Below are positions 47,018-55,346 of a stretch of DNA of 64,000 nucleotides, in pieces. Both the position numbers and the translations under genes were made by a program. Positions within the stretch are counted from its first letter, which is position 1, and each line of letters starts with the position of its first letter. This stretch comes from Paenibacillus rhizovicinus. GTDB taxonomy: Bacteria; Bacillota; Bacilli; Paenibacillales; Paenibacillaceae. The notes under the pieces are model-generated. The model did no database searches, was not told where the DNA came from, and was given only the letters and a program-made list of their open reading frames with translations. The stretch is from assembly GCF_010365285.1 (NCBI RefSeq), contig NZ_CP048286.1, positions 496,001-560,000 of the forward strand, written 5' to 3'.

Positions 47018-49231
47018 TTAAGCGATTTTCTTGTTCTTCTTCTTCCCGATTTCCTCCATGATGCTCTCGCCCTCGACATCGATGTTAGGCAGGATGCGGT
47101 CCAGCCATTTCGGCAAATACCATGCGGATTTACCCATCAGCGACATCACCGCCGGCACAAGCGTCATCCGCACGACGAAGGCATCGAACAAGACTCCGAA
47201 CGCGAGCGCGAGGCCGATGGACTTGATCATCGCATCGGGAGCGAGCATGAAGCCGAAGAAGACGGAAATCATGATCAACCCTGCGGACGTCACGACTTTG
47301 CCGCTGTCCCGCACGCCGTCCAGGATCGCTTTGCGAGGATCGCCGGTATGGGCGTACACTTCCCTCATTTTGCTGACGAGGAAGATTTCGTAGTCCATCG
47401 CAAGTCCGAACAAAATCCCGATTAAGATGACGGGCAAGAACGCCAGGATCGGACCCGATGCCGGGAAACCGAATACGTTCAGCAAATGGCCGTCTTGGAC
47501 AACGAATACGACGAAACCGAGCGTCGCTCCCAATGAAAGCAAGAAGCCCAATACGGCTTTCAACGGAATGAATAACGAACGGAATACGAGCACGAGAATG
47601 ATATAAGCGAGCACCACGATGAGCGCGGCGAACACCGGCAGCGCATCGTTCAGCTTCTGGGCGATATCGATGTTCATCGCCGTCGTGCCGGTGACGAGCA
47701 GCTGAATATGATCGGATTGTTCCGTCTCGTTAGAGAAATTCCGGATCTCCTTGACCAGATCCTTCGTCTTCGTATCGTCGGGTCCAGTCTGAGGCATGAC
47801 CGTCATCAGATACAGCTTGCCCGAAGGAGCCGGAATAGCCGGCGTTACGCTCTGCACGCCGGGAAGCTTGCCGATCTCCGCCTGGATCTTGGCAATCGCT
47901 TGCGAAGAATCCTCCGCCGGCTTGTCTACTTGCGCACCGATGATCAAGGAAGCGTTAAAGCCTACGCCGTAACCTTCTGTCAGCAAATCGTACGCTTTGC
48001 GCTCCGTCGTATCCTTGGCCTTGGTCGTTCCGTCGGAAGGCAGTCCCAAATTGATATGGAAGAAAGGAATGGCGATGACTGCGAGCAGAATAATGGATGC
48101 GAATGAAGCGAACAGCGGACGTTTGGTGACGAACAGCCCCCATTTGCTCGAAGAGGCCTTCTGCTTGTTGGCTTTCGACTTCTTGAACAGTTTATTTTCC
48201 CGCTCGGGCGTCAGCTTATGTCCCATCCAGCCCAGAATCGCAGGCAGGACGACGATCGTCAACAGAACGGTCGTAATGACGCAGAACGCAGAGGAAATCC
48301 CCATCATCGTTAAGAATGGAATCCGGGCAACCGATAGTCCCAGCAGACCAATGACAACGGTAACGCCCGCGAACAGAACGGCGCTTCCGGCCGTCCCATT
48401 CGCGATGGCGACGGATTCTTGCACCGAGAAGCCTTTGGCAAGCTGCTGCTTGAACCGGGTGATCATGAAGAGCGCGTAATCGATGCCCACGGCCAAACCG
48501 AGCATGGCCGCCAAGGAGAGGCAAACGCTCTGAATCTCGATAAACGTCGAGCAAAGCACGATGCCGAGCATCCCGCCGCCGAGTCCGATCAAAGCCGAGA
48601 GGATCGGCAAACCCGCCGCAAGGAACGAAGCGAACGTGATGGCGAGAATAATGAAAGCGGCAATGATCCCGATGACTTCAACCGGAAACTCGCCCCCTTT
48701 CGAAAGCTCGACGTCTCCTCTCGTTTCCGTTTGGAGTCCGGCATTCCTGGCGATGTCCACTTGATGCTTAATCGTTTCCTTCGTTGCTTCCGTAACTTCG
48801 CCGGCGGCGGTCTTGAAAGAAACCTCTCCATAGCCGATCCGTTTATCCGCGCTCAAGTTCTTCAACTGCATCGGATTGGTCACGCCGGCGACGCCGGAAT
48901 CTTGTCCGATGGCGTCAAGCGTATCGGTAATGACCGTCTGCAGTTCCGCGGACTCCAAGGTTTTGCCTTCTGGCGCTTTGAATACGACTTGGATCTTGGC
49001 GCTTGGATTCGCTGCCGCGCCAAACGCTTCGCCGATCACTTTGCCCGCCTTATCCGCGGGCGTATTCGGGATGGTTAGTTCGCTGCTGAAGGAAGGCCCT
49101 AAACTTAAAGCGGCGATTCCGAGCGCGATCAGAACGACCAACGTGCCGAGCAGTACTTTCTTGCGGCTCTTGGCTGCCCAGAGCCCCAGCCTGTATAAAT
49201 ATTTAGCGATGACAATCTCCTCCTGCTCCAT
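47018..49231 (-). CDS. MMPL family (RND-type) efflux transporter
   Basis: 737 residues. The first membrane segment VLLGTLVVLIALGIAAL is followed by an extracytoplasmic domain, then five helices; the core carries SVCLSLAAMLGLAVGIDYALFM, with the G-I-D-Y-A motif of MMPL/RND proton relays. The second half repeats this with ILFGLAMDYEIFLV (G-L-A-M-D-Y). The tail is basic (KKKNKKIA). It uses proton motive force to export drugs or lipids. It is the second gene of the MarR operon, 9 bases after the MarR stop. The ATG has no good Shine-Dalgarno, but GGAGGAG lies just inside, 6 bases before an in-frame ATC, so the true start may be non-canonical. Confidence 0.92.
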   Translation of the reverse strand: MEQEEIVIAKYLYRLGLWAAKSRKKVLLGTLVVLIALGIAALSLGPSFSSELTIPNTPADKAGKVIGEAFGAAANPSAKIQVVFKAPEGKTLESAELQTVITDTLDAIGQDSGVAGVTNPMQLKNLSADKRIGYGEVSFKTAAGEVTEATKETIKHQVDIARNAGLQTETRGDVELSKGGEFPVEVIGIIAAFIILAITFASFLAAGLPILSALIGLGGGMLGIVLCSTFIEIQSVCLSLAAMLGLAVGIDYALFMITRFKQQLAKGFSVQESVAIANGTAGSAVLFAGVTVVIGLLGLSVARIPFLTMMGISSAFCVITTVLLTIVVLPAILGWMGHKLTPERENKLFKKSKANKQKASSSKWGLFVTKRPLFASFASIILLAVIAIPFFHINLGLPSDGTTKAKDTTERKAYDLLTEGYGVGFNASLIIGAQVDKPAEDSSQAIAKIQAEIGKLPGVQSVTPAIPAPSGKLYLMTVMPQTGPDDTKTKDLVKEIRNFSNETEQSDHIQLLVTGTTAMNIDIAQKLNDALPVFAALIVVLAYIILVLVFRSLFIPLKAVLGFLLSLGATLGFVVFVVQDGHLLNVFGFPASGPILAFLPVILIGILFGLAMDYEIFLVSKMREVYAHTGDPRKAILDGVRDSGKVVTSAGLIMISVFFGFMLAPDAMIKSIGLALAFGVLFDAFVVRMTLVPAVMSLMGKSAWYLPKWLDRILPNIDVEGESIMEEIGKKKNKKIA

Positions 49232-49240
49232 GCAAAACCG

Positions 49241-49717
49241 TTATTTCTCTGTCTCTGTATCTGTCGTGCTTTCTTTCGGCCAAAACACAATATCGAAATA
49301 GTCGTCGCTGCCTGCGCCTTCGGCTTTCAATTTCTCCTTCACGGCCGTTACGAACAGCAGCATGCCCTGCTCCACGATCTCCTGCTCGGCAGGCTGCAAC
49401 GAGCTCAAGACATCCCTCACGTACTGATTCAGCGGCTCCGGCGATAATTCGCGAATATCCTTGATTGTTTTATCCGTTAGGGAAATTTGAACGGAACGCT
49501 TGTCGTTCGGATCAGGCGTCTTCATAAGCAAGCCTCTTGCGGTTAATCGTTCCACGATATCCGATACGGTGCTCTGCGTCATTCTAAGATTTTGCGTAAG
49601 CTGCTTGATGCTTATGGATTGATGGAACAGCACTTCGGCGATGACTCGCGTCTGCGGAACGGTGACGCCATGCTGCTCGGCATGCTTCTGAAGATTCTTC
49701 ATCATGAACCGATGCAA
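49241..49717 (-). CDS. MarR family transcriptional regulator
   Basis: 158 residues as drawn from a TTG. The winged-helix reads VTVPQTRVIAEVLFHQSISIKQLTQNL, TQSTVSDIVERLTARGLLMKT, DPNDKRSVQISLTDK, a textbook MarR core. The frame stays open upstream with helix-like codons (IDRADFLRESIDY) to an ATA at 49756 that is 8 bases from a perfect GGAGG; no ATG/GTG/TTG has a good ribosome site. So initiation may use ATA. The MarR/MMPL pairing is common in drug-responsive efflux operons, and a strong promoter with palindromes lies upstream. Confidence 0.88.
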   Translation of the reverse strand: MHRFMMKNLQKHAEQHGVTVPQTRVIAEVLFHQSISIKQLTQNLRMTQSTVSDIVERLTARGLLMKTPDPNDKRSVQISLTDKTIKDIRELSPEPLNQYVRDVLSSLQPAEQEIVEQGMLLFVTAVKEKLKAEGAGSDDYFDIVFWPKESTTDTETEK

Positions 49718-49818
49718 ATAATCAATGGATTCGCGCAGAAAGTCGGCTCTATCTATTAGGGTATCCTCCTTTGTAACATACTAGGTCCAAAGTGGTGCGA
49801 AGATGTTCGCTTCGATTA

Positions 49819-49856
49819 GATCGTATAAGATACATCGTACACGATACATCTTGTCC
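49819..49856. promoter_or_regulatory. Probable MarR operator
   Basis: ATCGTACACGAT (imperfect palindrome) is flanked by repeats GATACATC on both sides and by ATCGTATAAGAT. It is positioned just downstream of the -10 box of the MarR promoter, the usual place for autorepression. Confidence 0.65.
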
Positions 49857-49861
49857 GATTT

Positions 49862-49890
49862 ATCATATTGTTTTCAATTTCACTTGTCAA
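49862..49890 (-). promoter_or_regulatory. Sigma-A promoter of the MarR/MMPL operon
   Basis: Perfect TTGACA (49885-49890) and TATGAT (49862-49867) on the minus strand with the ideal 17-base spacer. No gene is seen in 49757-50040. Confidence 0.85.
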
Positions 49891-49957
49891 CTATGCAGGA
49901 AACGGTTCGATTCGCACTTGATTTCTCTCCGATCCTGTTTCCCTCCCTATGATTTGT

Positions 49958-50002
49958 GGTAAACTATAAGTTCTAATTGGTAGACTATAGTTATAGGTAG
50001 AC
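49958..50002 (+). repeat. Phased direct repeats upstream of the glycosidase operon
   Basis: GGTAAACTATA at 49958 and GGTAGACTATA at 49979 are 21 bases apart (two helical turns), with a third GGTAGAC at 49996. They lie about 40-80 bases before the start codon at 50041 and look like sites for an activator or response regulator. Confidence 0.6.
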
Positions 50003-50040
50003 AGATTGTCCCCGAACAAAGGTAAGGAGAGATTCAAATC

Positions 50041-50463
50041 ATGGAAACGAACATCCAGACGACGGCAACACGTACTGTCGAAAGATCGGCCCGCAGGTCT
50101 AGGTCATCCGTTCCGCTGTTTCTGGCAGCCTGGGTACTGTTGATCGGCGGCGGCGTTATCGGCACCGTATGGTATACCGGGCAGGTAAAAGCCAAATTGA
50201 CTCAAGACATCAGCGTGCAGACGGCGCAGCAAATTACGGCGATGCAGCAAAATTACGATAAGCAGCTCAAAGAAATGCAGACGCGGTTCACGGGCGAGCT
50301 GACCACGGTGCAGGGCAAGGTCGACGCGCTCAACGAGCTGCTGCAATTCACGAAGGATAACGCCAATTCCAAAACCGACAACAGCAATAAGCTGTTCTCG
50401 CAGCTCAACGAGGTCAAGAAGGAACTGGCCGCGCTGCAAAAGAGTTTGGACGTGTTGAAATGA
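50041..50463 (+). CDS. Membrane-anchored coiled-coil protein
   Basis: 140 residues; ATG with AAGGAG 11 bases upstream. A basic N-terminus (ERSARRSRSS) precedes one membrane helix (VPLFLAAWVLLIGGGVIGTVW), which sets an N-in topology; the rest is a Gln/Lys-rich coiled coil outside (QQITAMQQNYDKQLKEM, TTVQGKVDALNELLQF, NEVKKELAALQKSLDVLK). The last four bases overlap the start of the glycosidase gene, so it is coupled. It probably scaffolds or spaces the glycosidase on the outer membrane face. No family recognised. Confidence 0.75.
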   Translation: METNIQTTATRTVERSARRSRSSVPLFLAAWVLLIGGGVIGTVWYTGQVKAKLTQDISVQTAQQITAMQQNYDKQLKEMQTRFTGELTTVQGKVDALNELLQFTKDNANSKTDNSNKLFSQLNEVKKELAALQKSLDVLK

Positions 50464-51536
50464 CGCTGACCGCCGTGAAGCGAATCAACCGGTTCTGTCT
50501 GATCGCCTGCGCGCCGTTCATCGGGCTGGTCATCTGGCTGATGGCCGCGGATCTGTCGATCACGCTGCCGGACAGCGCATTTCCGGAACTGGCTGTGACG
50601 CAGGTGAGCGTTTCATCGGATACGACGAAGCTGACCGCCGGCTTGGATCAAGCCAAATCGACGGCGCTTGGAACCGCCAAGTCGCTCAAGAAATCGATCG
50701 AGCTCTATTTGGCAACAGGCAAAAGCATGAACGCCATCGTCTCGCTCGCCATCGCGCAAGCCGACAGGCCTTATCATATCTATGACCGCCGCATTACGCG
50801 GAAAATCGGAACGCCTGCGCAGCAGATCGAGTCCGACATCGTCCGCGCGCAGCTGTTTGCGATCAAGGCGGAGCACTTCAACGGCTACGCGCTGAAGGTG
50901 AAGCTGAAGTCGCCCGACGCGATGAAGATGGTGCTCGGGCAGGATAAGAACGGCGGAGCCGAGACGACGCTCGCGGCCGCCAAACGCTACCATGCGATCG
51001 CCGGGGTGAACGCCGGCGGATTCGCGGACGACGGAGGCAAACGCTATCCGCTCAGCACCACGGTCATGAACGGCAATTATTTGAACGGCTTCGAATCGTC
51101 GTATAAGGATTTGTTCTTCGTCGGGCTGAACGACAAGCTTGAGCTGATCGGAGGCAAATATACGAGCAAGGATCAGCTAAACCAGGAAAATCCGAGGTTC
51201 GGCGCCTCCTTCGTGCCGGTACTGCTGCAAGACGGCGCCTTTCAGCCGATACCGCTTAAGTGGCAGACGAGTCCAACGCGCGCTCCGCGTACGGCGATCG
51301 CGAATTACAAGGACGACCAGCTGCTCATTCTCGTCATCGACGGCCGCAGCGAGAACGGAAGCTCGGGCGCGACGCTGCAAGAAATGCAGATTCTGCTGCA
51401 GCGGTACGGCGCGATCGATGCCTATAATTTGGACGGCGGAGGCTCGTCCACGCTCGTCTTCGACGGCCGGGTCGTGAATCATCCGTCGGACGGCCAGCTT
51501 CGTCCGGTACCGACTCATTTTCTCTTTTTCGAGTAA
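50460..51536 (+). CDS. Phosphodiester glycosidase (NAGPA) family protein
   Basis: 358 residues. One N-terminal membrane segment (FCLIACAPFIGLVIWLMAA) anchors it outside. The C-terminal ~220 residues form the NAGPA domain: AGVNAGGFADDGGKRYPLSTT (the conserved NAGFF-like segment), PRTAIA, LLILVIDGRSENGSSGATLQEM and YNLDGGGSSTLVFDGRVVNHPS with the DGGGSS motif. Family members cleave phosphodiester-linked sugars, as in the human uncovering enzyme, and act on wall polymers in Bacillales. It is coupled to the coiled-coil membrane protein by ATGA. The likely substrate is a wall or capsule phosphosugar. Confidence 0.9.
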   Translation: MTLTAVKRINRFCLIACAPFIGLVIWLMAADLSITLPDSAFPELAVTQVSVSSDTTKLTAGLDQAKSTALGTAKSLKKSIELYLATGKSMNAIVSLAIAQADRPYHIYDRRITRKIGTPAQQIESDIVRAQLFAIKAEHFNGYALKVKLKSPDAMKMVLGQDKNGGAETTLAAAKRYHAIAGVNAGGFADDGGKRYPLSTTVMNGNYLNGFESSYKDLFFVGLNDKLELIGGKYTSKDQLNQENPRFGASFVPVLLQDGAFQPIPLKWQTSPTRAPRTAIANYKDDQLLILVIDGRSENGSSGATLQEMQILLQRYGAIDAYNLDGGGSSTLVFDGRVVNHPSDGQLRPVPTHFLFFE

Positions 51537-51566
51537 TGTAGCGAATAAACAGTTGAACGGAAACTC

Positions 51567-51617
51567 AAAAAGAGCCAATTCATACCATGCTTAGGGGCAG
51601 GTGTGAATCGGCTTTTT
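51567..51617. terminator. Bidirectional terminator
   Basis: AAAAAGAGCCAATTCA pairs with TGAATCGGCTTTTT around a long loop, with T5 in both directions. It separates the glycosidase operon from the aldo/keto reductase gene. Confidence 0.75.
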
Positions 51618-51643
51618 CAATGTCTTCATGGCCGGCACACGGC

Positions 51644-52624
51644 TTACACCGCGCCGACTACCCGATGCGGTACATACAGCTCTTCCAACGACGTCACTTC
51701 ATCCGCCGTTAAGGAAATCGCGAACGAGCCTGCCGCCTCTTCGAGCTGGGCAATGGACGTAGCGCCGATGATCGGAGCGGCGACGGGTTCTTGCTGCAGC
51801 AGCCAGGCCAGCGCGATTTGAACGCGGGGAACGCCGCGGCTTGCTGCGATCGCGGTTACCCGGTCTGCGATCAGGCGGTCGGCATCCGCTGTTGCATCGT
51901 ATTTCATCTTCTGCGCTTGATCGGTTTCGGAACGCGGCGTCGTGCTGGACCATGCGCGCGCCAGCCTGCCTGAAGCCAGCGGGCTGTAGGGAATCACGCC
52001 GACTTCTTCCGCTTTGCATAGCGGCATCATCTCCCGCTCCTCTTCGCGATAGATGAGGTTGAGGTGATTCTGCATCGCAACGAACCGGGTCCATCCATTC
52101 CGTTCGGCTGCGTGCAGCGCCTTCAGAAACTGCCATGCATACATCGCGGAGGCACCGATATATCGTGCTTTCCCTGCCTTTACCACATCATGCAAGGCTT
52201 CCATCGTTTCTTCGATCGGCGTATTGTAATCCCAACGATGAATCTGGTATAGGTCTACATAGTCCGTGCCTAATCGCTTCAGGCTCTTATCGATTTCGCT
52301 CATAATGGCTTTCCGCGATAAACCGGCGCCATTCGGCCCCGGCTGCATCCGGAAATGCACTTTCGTTGCCAGGACGATTTCATCGCGATTGGCATACTCC
52401 TTCAATGCTCGTCCCACGACTTCCTCGCTGGCTCCGACCGAATAAATATTGGCCGTATCGAAGAAATTAATGCCGAGATCGAGCGCCTTCTTAATGATCG
52501 GGCGACTGTTCTCCTCATTAAGAACCCAGGGATGCGTCCATCTCTCGGCTTCGCCAAAGCTCATGCAGCCCAGACACAGTCGAGAAACGTCCAAGCCCGT
52601 ATTTCCGAGTTTCGTATATTCCAT
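51644..52624 (-). CDS. Aldo/keto reductase (1)
   Basis: 326 residues from the ATG at 52624 with GGAGG 7 bases upstream. TIM-barrel NADPH reductase: LCLGCMSFGEAERW, catalytic Asp in INFFDTANIYSVG with Tyr, Lys in VLATKVHFRM, and YVDLYQIHRWDYNTPIEETMEAL (His). The NADPH site is GVPRVQIALAWLLQQ, IIGATSIAQLEEA. It reduces aldehydes, ketones or sugar-type substrates. It begins 16 bases after the end of a MerR regulator that is interrupted by an in-frame stop, so its control is probably altered. Confidence 0.92.
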   Translation of the reverse strand: MEYTKLGNTGLDVSRLCLGCMSFGEAERWTHPWVLNEENSRPIIKKALDLGINFFDTANIYSVGASEEVVGRALKEYANRDEIVLATKVHFRMQPGPNGAGLSRKAIMSEIDKSLKRLGTDYVDLYQIHRWDYNTPIEETMEALHDVVKAGKARYIGASAMYAWQFLKALHAAERNGWTRFVAMQNHLNLIYREEEREMMPLCKAEEVGVIPYSPLASGRLARAWSSTTPRSETDQAQKMKYDATADADRLIADRVTAIAASRGVPRVQIALAWLLQQEPVAAPIIGATSIAQLEEAAGSFAISLTADEVTSLEELYVPHRVVGAV

Positions 52625-52640
52625 TTCAAGTCCTCCGTTT

Positions 52641-53036
52641 CTATTCAACTGTCGTCTCGGTTCTCGTAAAACTTCTTTCCTTCTTGCCTATGGTCTGCTC
52701 ATACCTGGCGATCTTATCGTTCAGCCGGTCCACCGTTGTCTTCATCTCTTCCATTCGGAGGAGGAGTTCATTCCGCTGCTCGATCAGTATCTCTTTTCGA
52801 TTCTCGACGGTTTCATCGCCCTGCTGGAATAGCCGGACATATTCGGTCAAAGCCTCGACGGGAAGTCACGCGCCGCGCATGCATTTAATGAATTCCACCC
52901 ATTTAAGGTTGTCTTCGGTATAGTCCCGTATGCCGTTGCTGCTGCGGTTAACGGGCGGAATGAGTCCGATTCGCTCGTAATAGCGAAGCGTATCCTGAGT
53001 CAGCTCGAAATTCGCGCTCACTTCAGCCATCCTCAT
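52641..53036 (-). pseudogene. MerR family regulator interrupted by an in-frame TGA
   Basis: On the minus strand the frame reads MRMAEVSANFELTQDTLRYY, ERIGLIPPVNRSSNGIRDYT, LKWVEFIKCMRGA, then TGA at 52868-52866, then continues in the same frame LPVEALTEYVRLFQQGDETV and a dimerisation helix to a normal end at TTVE. Family members usually have Gly at the stop position (MRGAGL), so a single GGA to TGA change explains it. The HTH/wing remains intact in the first 56 codons; the second part has its own ATG-like starts without ribosome sites. GGGGGG precedes the first ATG. A read-through or sequencing error remains possible. Confidence 0.8.
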
Positions 53037-53060
53037 GCGGTCTCGCCCCCCTCTGAAGCC

Positions 53061-53091
53061 ATTATCGCACTTGGAGTTAACTCCAAGTCAA
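53061..53091 (-). promoter_or_regulatory. MerR-type promoter with 19-base spacer and 20-bp palindrome
   Basis: TTGACT (-35, 53086-53091) and GATAAT (-10, 53061-53066) are 19 bases apart on the minus strand. The perfect palindrome ACTTGGAGTTAACTCCAAGT at 53069-53088 lies in between, as in promoters activated by MerR proteins through DNA twisting. Confidence 0.85.
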
Positions 53092-53111
53092 GAGTCAGTG
53101 ACAGTAACGTG

Positions 53112-53160
53112 AAAAACCGTGCAGGATCCGGCGAGAAACGGGGATGTCTGCACGGTTTTC
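53112..53160. repeat. Orphan long hairpin between divergent genes
   Basis: AAAAACCGTGCAG pairs with CTGCACGGTTTT around a 24-base loop. No gene ends here in either direction, so it may be an old terminator, an insulator or a small RNA end. The rest of 53161-53363 shows nothing recognisable. Confidence 0.5.
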
Positions 53161-53363
53161 GAATACAACCGCCTATGTAATCGCTTTTTTGCGCTTGGCA
53201 AGTATAAAATGGGCCGTGATTCTAATGTTTTTCTAATAAAACGTTCTAAACCGAGTCTTTCCGCCATGAAGCCGAATCGCTAGTAAATGCTGGGCATTTT
53301 ATCCGTGGTATAGTGTTTTCAGGCGATCAGCGCCGAACACAAACCAGCTTACGGGAGGACAAC

Positions 53364-54068
53364 ATGAACAACATCAAACTTAATGGTCGTGTCGGCCAAA
53401 CATTCGCAGGTATCGCGCTATCCGTAACGATTGCTTTCACGGGAAGCTTAATCATAACGCCTCAAACTACGCATGCAGCGACGGCTAGCTCCAAAACAAC
53501 CTCGACTGCAAGCAAAACTACAACTACAAGCGATACTGCAACTACAAGCGATACTGCAACTACAAGCGAAACCACAAACACAAGCAAGGCTGATCAAATC
53601 ATTGAAACGGGTAAACAATTCATTGGTATTCCGTATCATTTCGGCGCGGTATCCGGCCGAACGAACATGTTCGATTGCTCTTCGTTCACCCAGTACGTGT
53701 TCAAACAGAACGGGATCGATCTTCCGCGTTCGTCGAGAGAGCAAGCGAAGACCGGTAAGGCGGTAACCAAGGATCAGCTGCAGCCGGGCGATCTGGTCTT
53801 CTCGGATACGAATCACGACGGCGTTATTAACCATGTCAGCATCTATATCGGCGACGGCAAATTACTGCACACTTACCGCGTAGGCATCGGCGTAACGATT
53901 TCCGAATTCGACGGCAGCGCTTGGGACCGTTCGTTTGTAACCGCGCGCCGCGTTATTGCGGAACAAGACCAGTCGGCCGATACGCCGGACGATTCCGCGA
54001 CAACGGATCAGCAAGATAATGGGGATGCACAAGGAACGAACTCCGGTTCTGATAATCAAACAGGATAA
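53364..54068 (+). CDS. Secreted NlpC/P60 family peptidoglycan hydrolase
   Basis: 234 residues from the ATG at 53364 (GGGAGG 5 bases upstream). A signal peptide (VGQTFAGIALSVTIAFTGSL) is cleaved near THAA. A Ser/Thr/Ala spacer at residues ~40-75 contains a tandem TTTSDTA-type repeat from an 18-bp DNA repeat. The NlpC/P60 domain is at ~77-205, with catalytic Cys105 in FDCSSF, His157 in INHVSIYIGDG and a third polar residue His169. A Gln/Asp/Gly-rich C-terminal tail follows. It probably cuts D-Glu-diamino-acid bonds in cell wall peptides. No SH3 or LysM binding module is present. Confidence 0.92.
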   Translation: MNNIKLNGRVGQTFAGIALSVTIAFTGSLIITPQTTHAATASSKTTSTASKTTTTSDTATTSDTATTSETTNTSKADQIIETGKQFIGIPYHFGAVSGRTNMFDCSSFTQYVFKQNGIDLPRSSREQAKTGKAVTKDQLQPGDLVFSDTNHDGVINHVSIYIGDGKLLHTYRVGIGVTISEFDGSAWDRSFVTARRVIAEQDQSADTPDDSATTDQQDNGDAQGTNSGSDNQTG

Positions 54069-54178
54069 CGAGTAGCAGCTGGTGCTTTGCAGTTTCGCAT
54101 AGCTCTGCACGATATGTAGTATGATGCTCGACACTGCGAATCATTCGTATACCGTTGAATCATGCTGCTTCACCAATG

Positions 54179-54213
54179 ATGAAGGGAGCCCCGTAATTCC
54201 GGGGCTCCCTTCA
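54179..54213. terminator. Bidirectional terminator
   Basis: TGAAGGGAGCCCCG and CGGGGCTCCCTTCA form a perfect stem around a short loop between the NlpC/P60 gene and the convergent aldo/keto reductase gene. It is not followed by a long T tract. Confidence 0.8.
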
Positions 54214-54240
54214 TTGCATTTGCTCGCTGCCTTAGCTCGC

Positions 54241-55224
54241 TTAATAAGCACCGCGAATGTGGTCGTGAACCTGTTCCGCGTAAAATCTGCGCAGCCGCTC
54301 GTGCTCTTCCGCACTGAACGGATTCGCGGACCTCACACCCAGGTTATCCTCGACTTGGCGAACATTCTTAAATCCCGGTATGACGCAGGTGATTTCCTCA
54401 TAATCCAGCAGCCAGCGAAGCGCTGCGCGCGTCATGTTGCCCCGGCCTTCCGCGATCCAGTCCAGCTGGGACGCAAGCTCGACGCCTTTGGCAAACGGCA
54501 GACCCGCGAACGTTTCGCCGACATTGAACGCCGCGCCGTCACGGTTGAAATTCCGATGGTCTTCCGCTTCGAAGGACGTATTCGCCGCGAATTTGCCGGT
54601 CAAGAGGCCGCTGGCGAGCGGCAGCCGGACGAGCAGACCGACGCCGCGCTCGCGAGCCCGGGGAAGAAGCTCCGCTATCGGCTTCTGCCGGAAGATATTG
54701 AAAATAATCTGCAACGCCTGCACGCCGGATTTCTCCAGACAGAACAATCCTTCTTCCACCGTTTCCACGCTTACGCCATAGGAGCGGATTTTGCCTTCCC
54801 GCTGCAGCTTGTCCAGCACTTCGAATACCGCGCCCTGCTTCAATATTTCAAACGGCGCGCAGTGAATCTGGTACAGGTCGATCGTCTCGCGTTCCAGTCG
54901 GCGCAAGCTGTCCTCGCACCACTGTCTCACCTGCTGTTCCGAATAGGTTTGCGGATCGCGGATATCTCCCTGACGGCAAAATTTCGTCGCGATGCGGATC
55001 TTGTCTTCCTTGCCTTTCGTGGCGCGGGCAAGCAGCCGCTCGCTCCTTCCGTCACCATAGACATCGGCCGTATCGAAGAAGTTGACGCCCTCCTCCATCG
55101 CCTTGTCCAACGCACGAAGCGATTCGTCGTCATTCGTCTGCCCCCAAGAGCCTCCGATCGCCCAAGTTCCGAAGCTGACTTCGCTGACATCCATACCCGT
55201 TCTGCCGAGCGGACGTTTATTCAT
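54241..55224 (-). CDS. Aldo/keto reductase (2)
   Basis: 327 residues from the ATG at 55224 with GGGAGG 8 bases upstream. Catalytic tetrad: Asp/Tyr in VNFFDTADVYGDGRSE, Lys in IRIATKFCRQG and His in IDLYQIHCAPFEI. The cofactor site is AALRWLLDYEEITCVIPGFKNVRQVEDNLG. The sequence is clearly distinct from the other aldo/keto reductase nearby. Substrate unknown; monocistronic. Confidence 0.92.
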   Translation of the reverse strand: MNKRPLGRTGMDVSEVSFGTWAIGGSWGQTNDDESLRALDKAMEEGVNFFDTADVYGDGRSERLLARATKGKEDKIRIATKFCRQGDIRDPQTYSEQQVRQWCEDSLRRLERETIDLYQIHCAPFEILKQGAVFEVLDKLQREGKIRSYGVSVETVEEGLFCLEKSGVQALQIIFNIFRQKPIAELLPRARERGVGLLVRLPLASGLLTGKFAANTSFEAEDHRNFNRDGAAFNVGETFAGLPFAKGVELASQLDWIAEGRGNMTRAALRWLLDYEEITCVIPGFKNVRQVEDNLGVRSANPFSAEEHERLRRFYAEQVHDHIRGAY

Positions 55225-55346
55225 CAATGGATCCTCCCTATTCGAGTCCTGATTTCCCACCGAGAATATTGTAGCAAACGAAGCCATTGCTCTACCAGCA
55301 TCCTAGCAGCCAAATTCGAAACGTTTCTTCTGGCCAACAGAAACCC

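Noticed and set aside
47018-49231. Possible relation of this MMPL gene to the PKS-linked MMPL gene as a recent duplicate
   Set aside because: Only family motifs are shared; the sequences and neighbours differ throughout.
53520-53580. 18-bp tandem repeat (ACTACAAGCGATACTGCA) considered as a CRISPR or regulatory array
   Set aside because: It lies inside the Ser/Thr-rich spacer of the NlpC/P60 gene, stays in frame and has no spacers.
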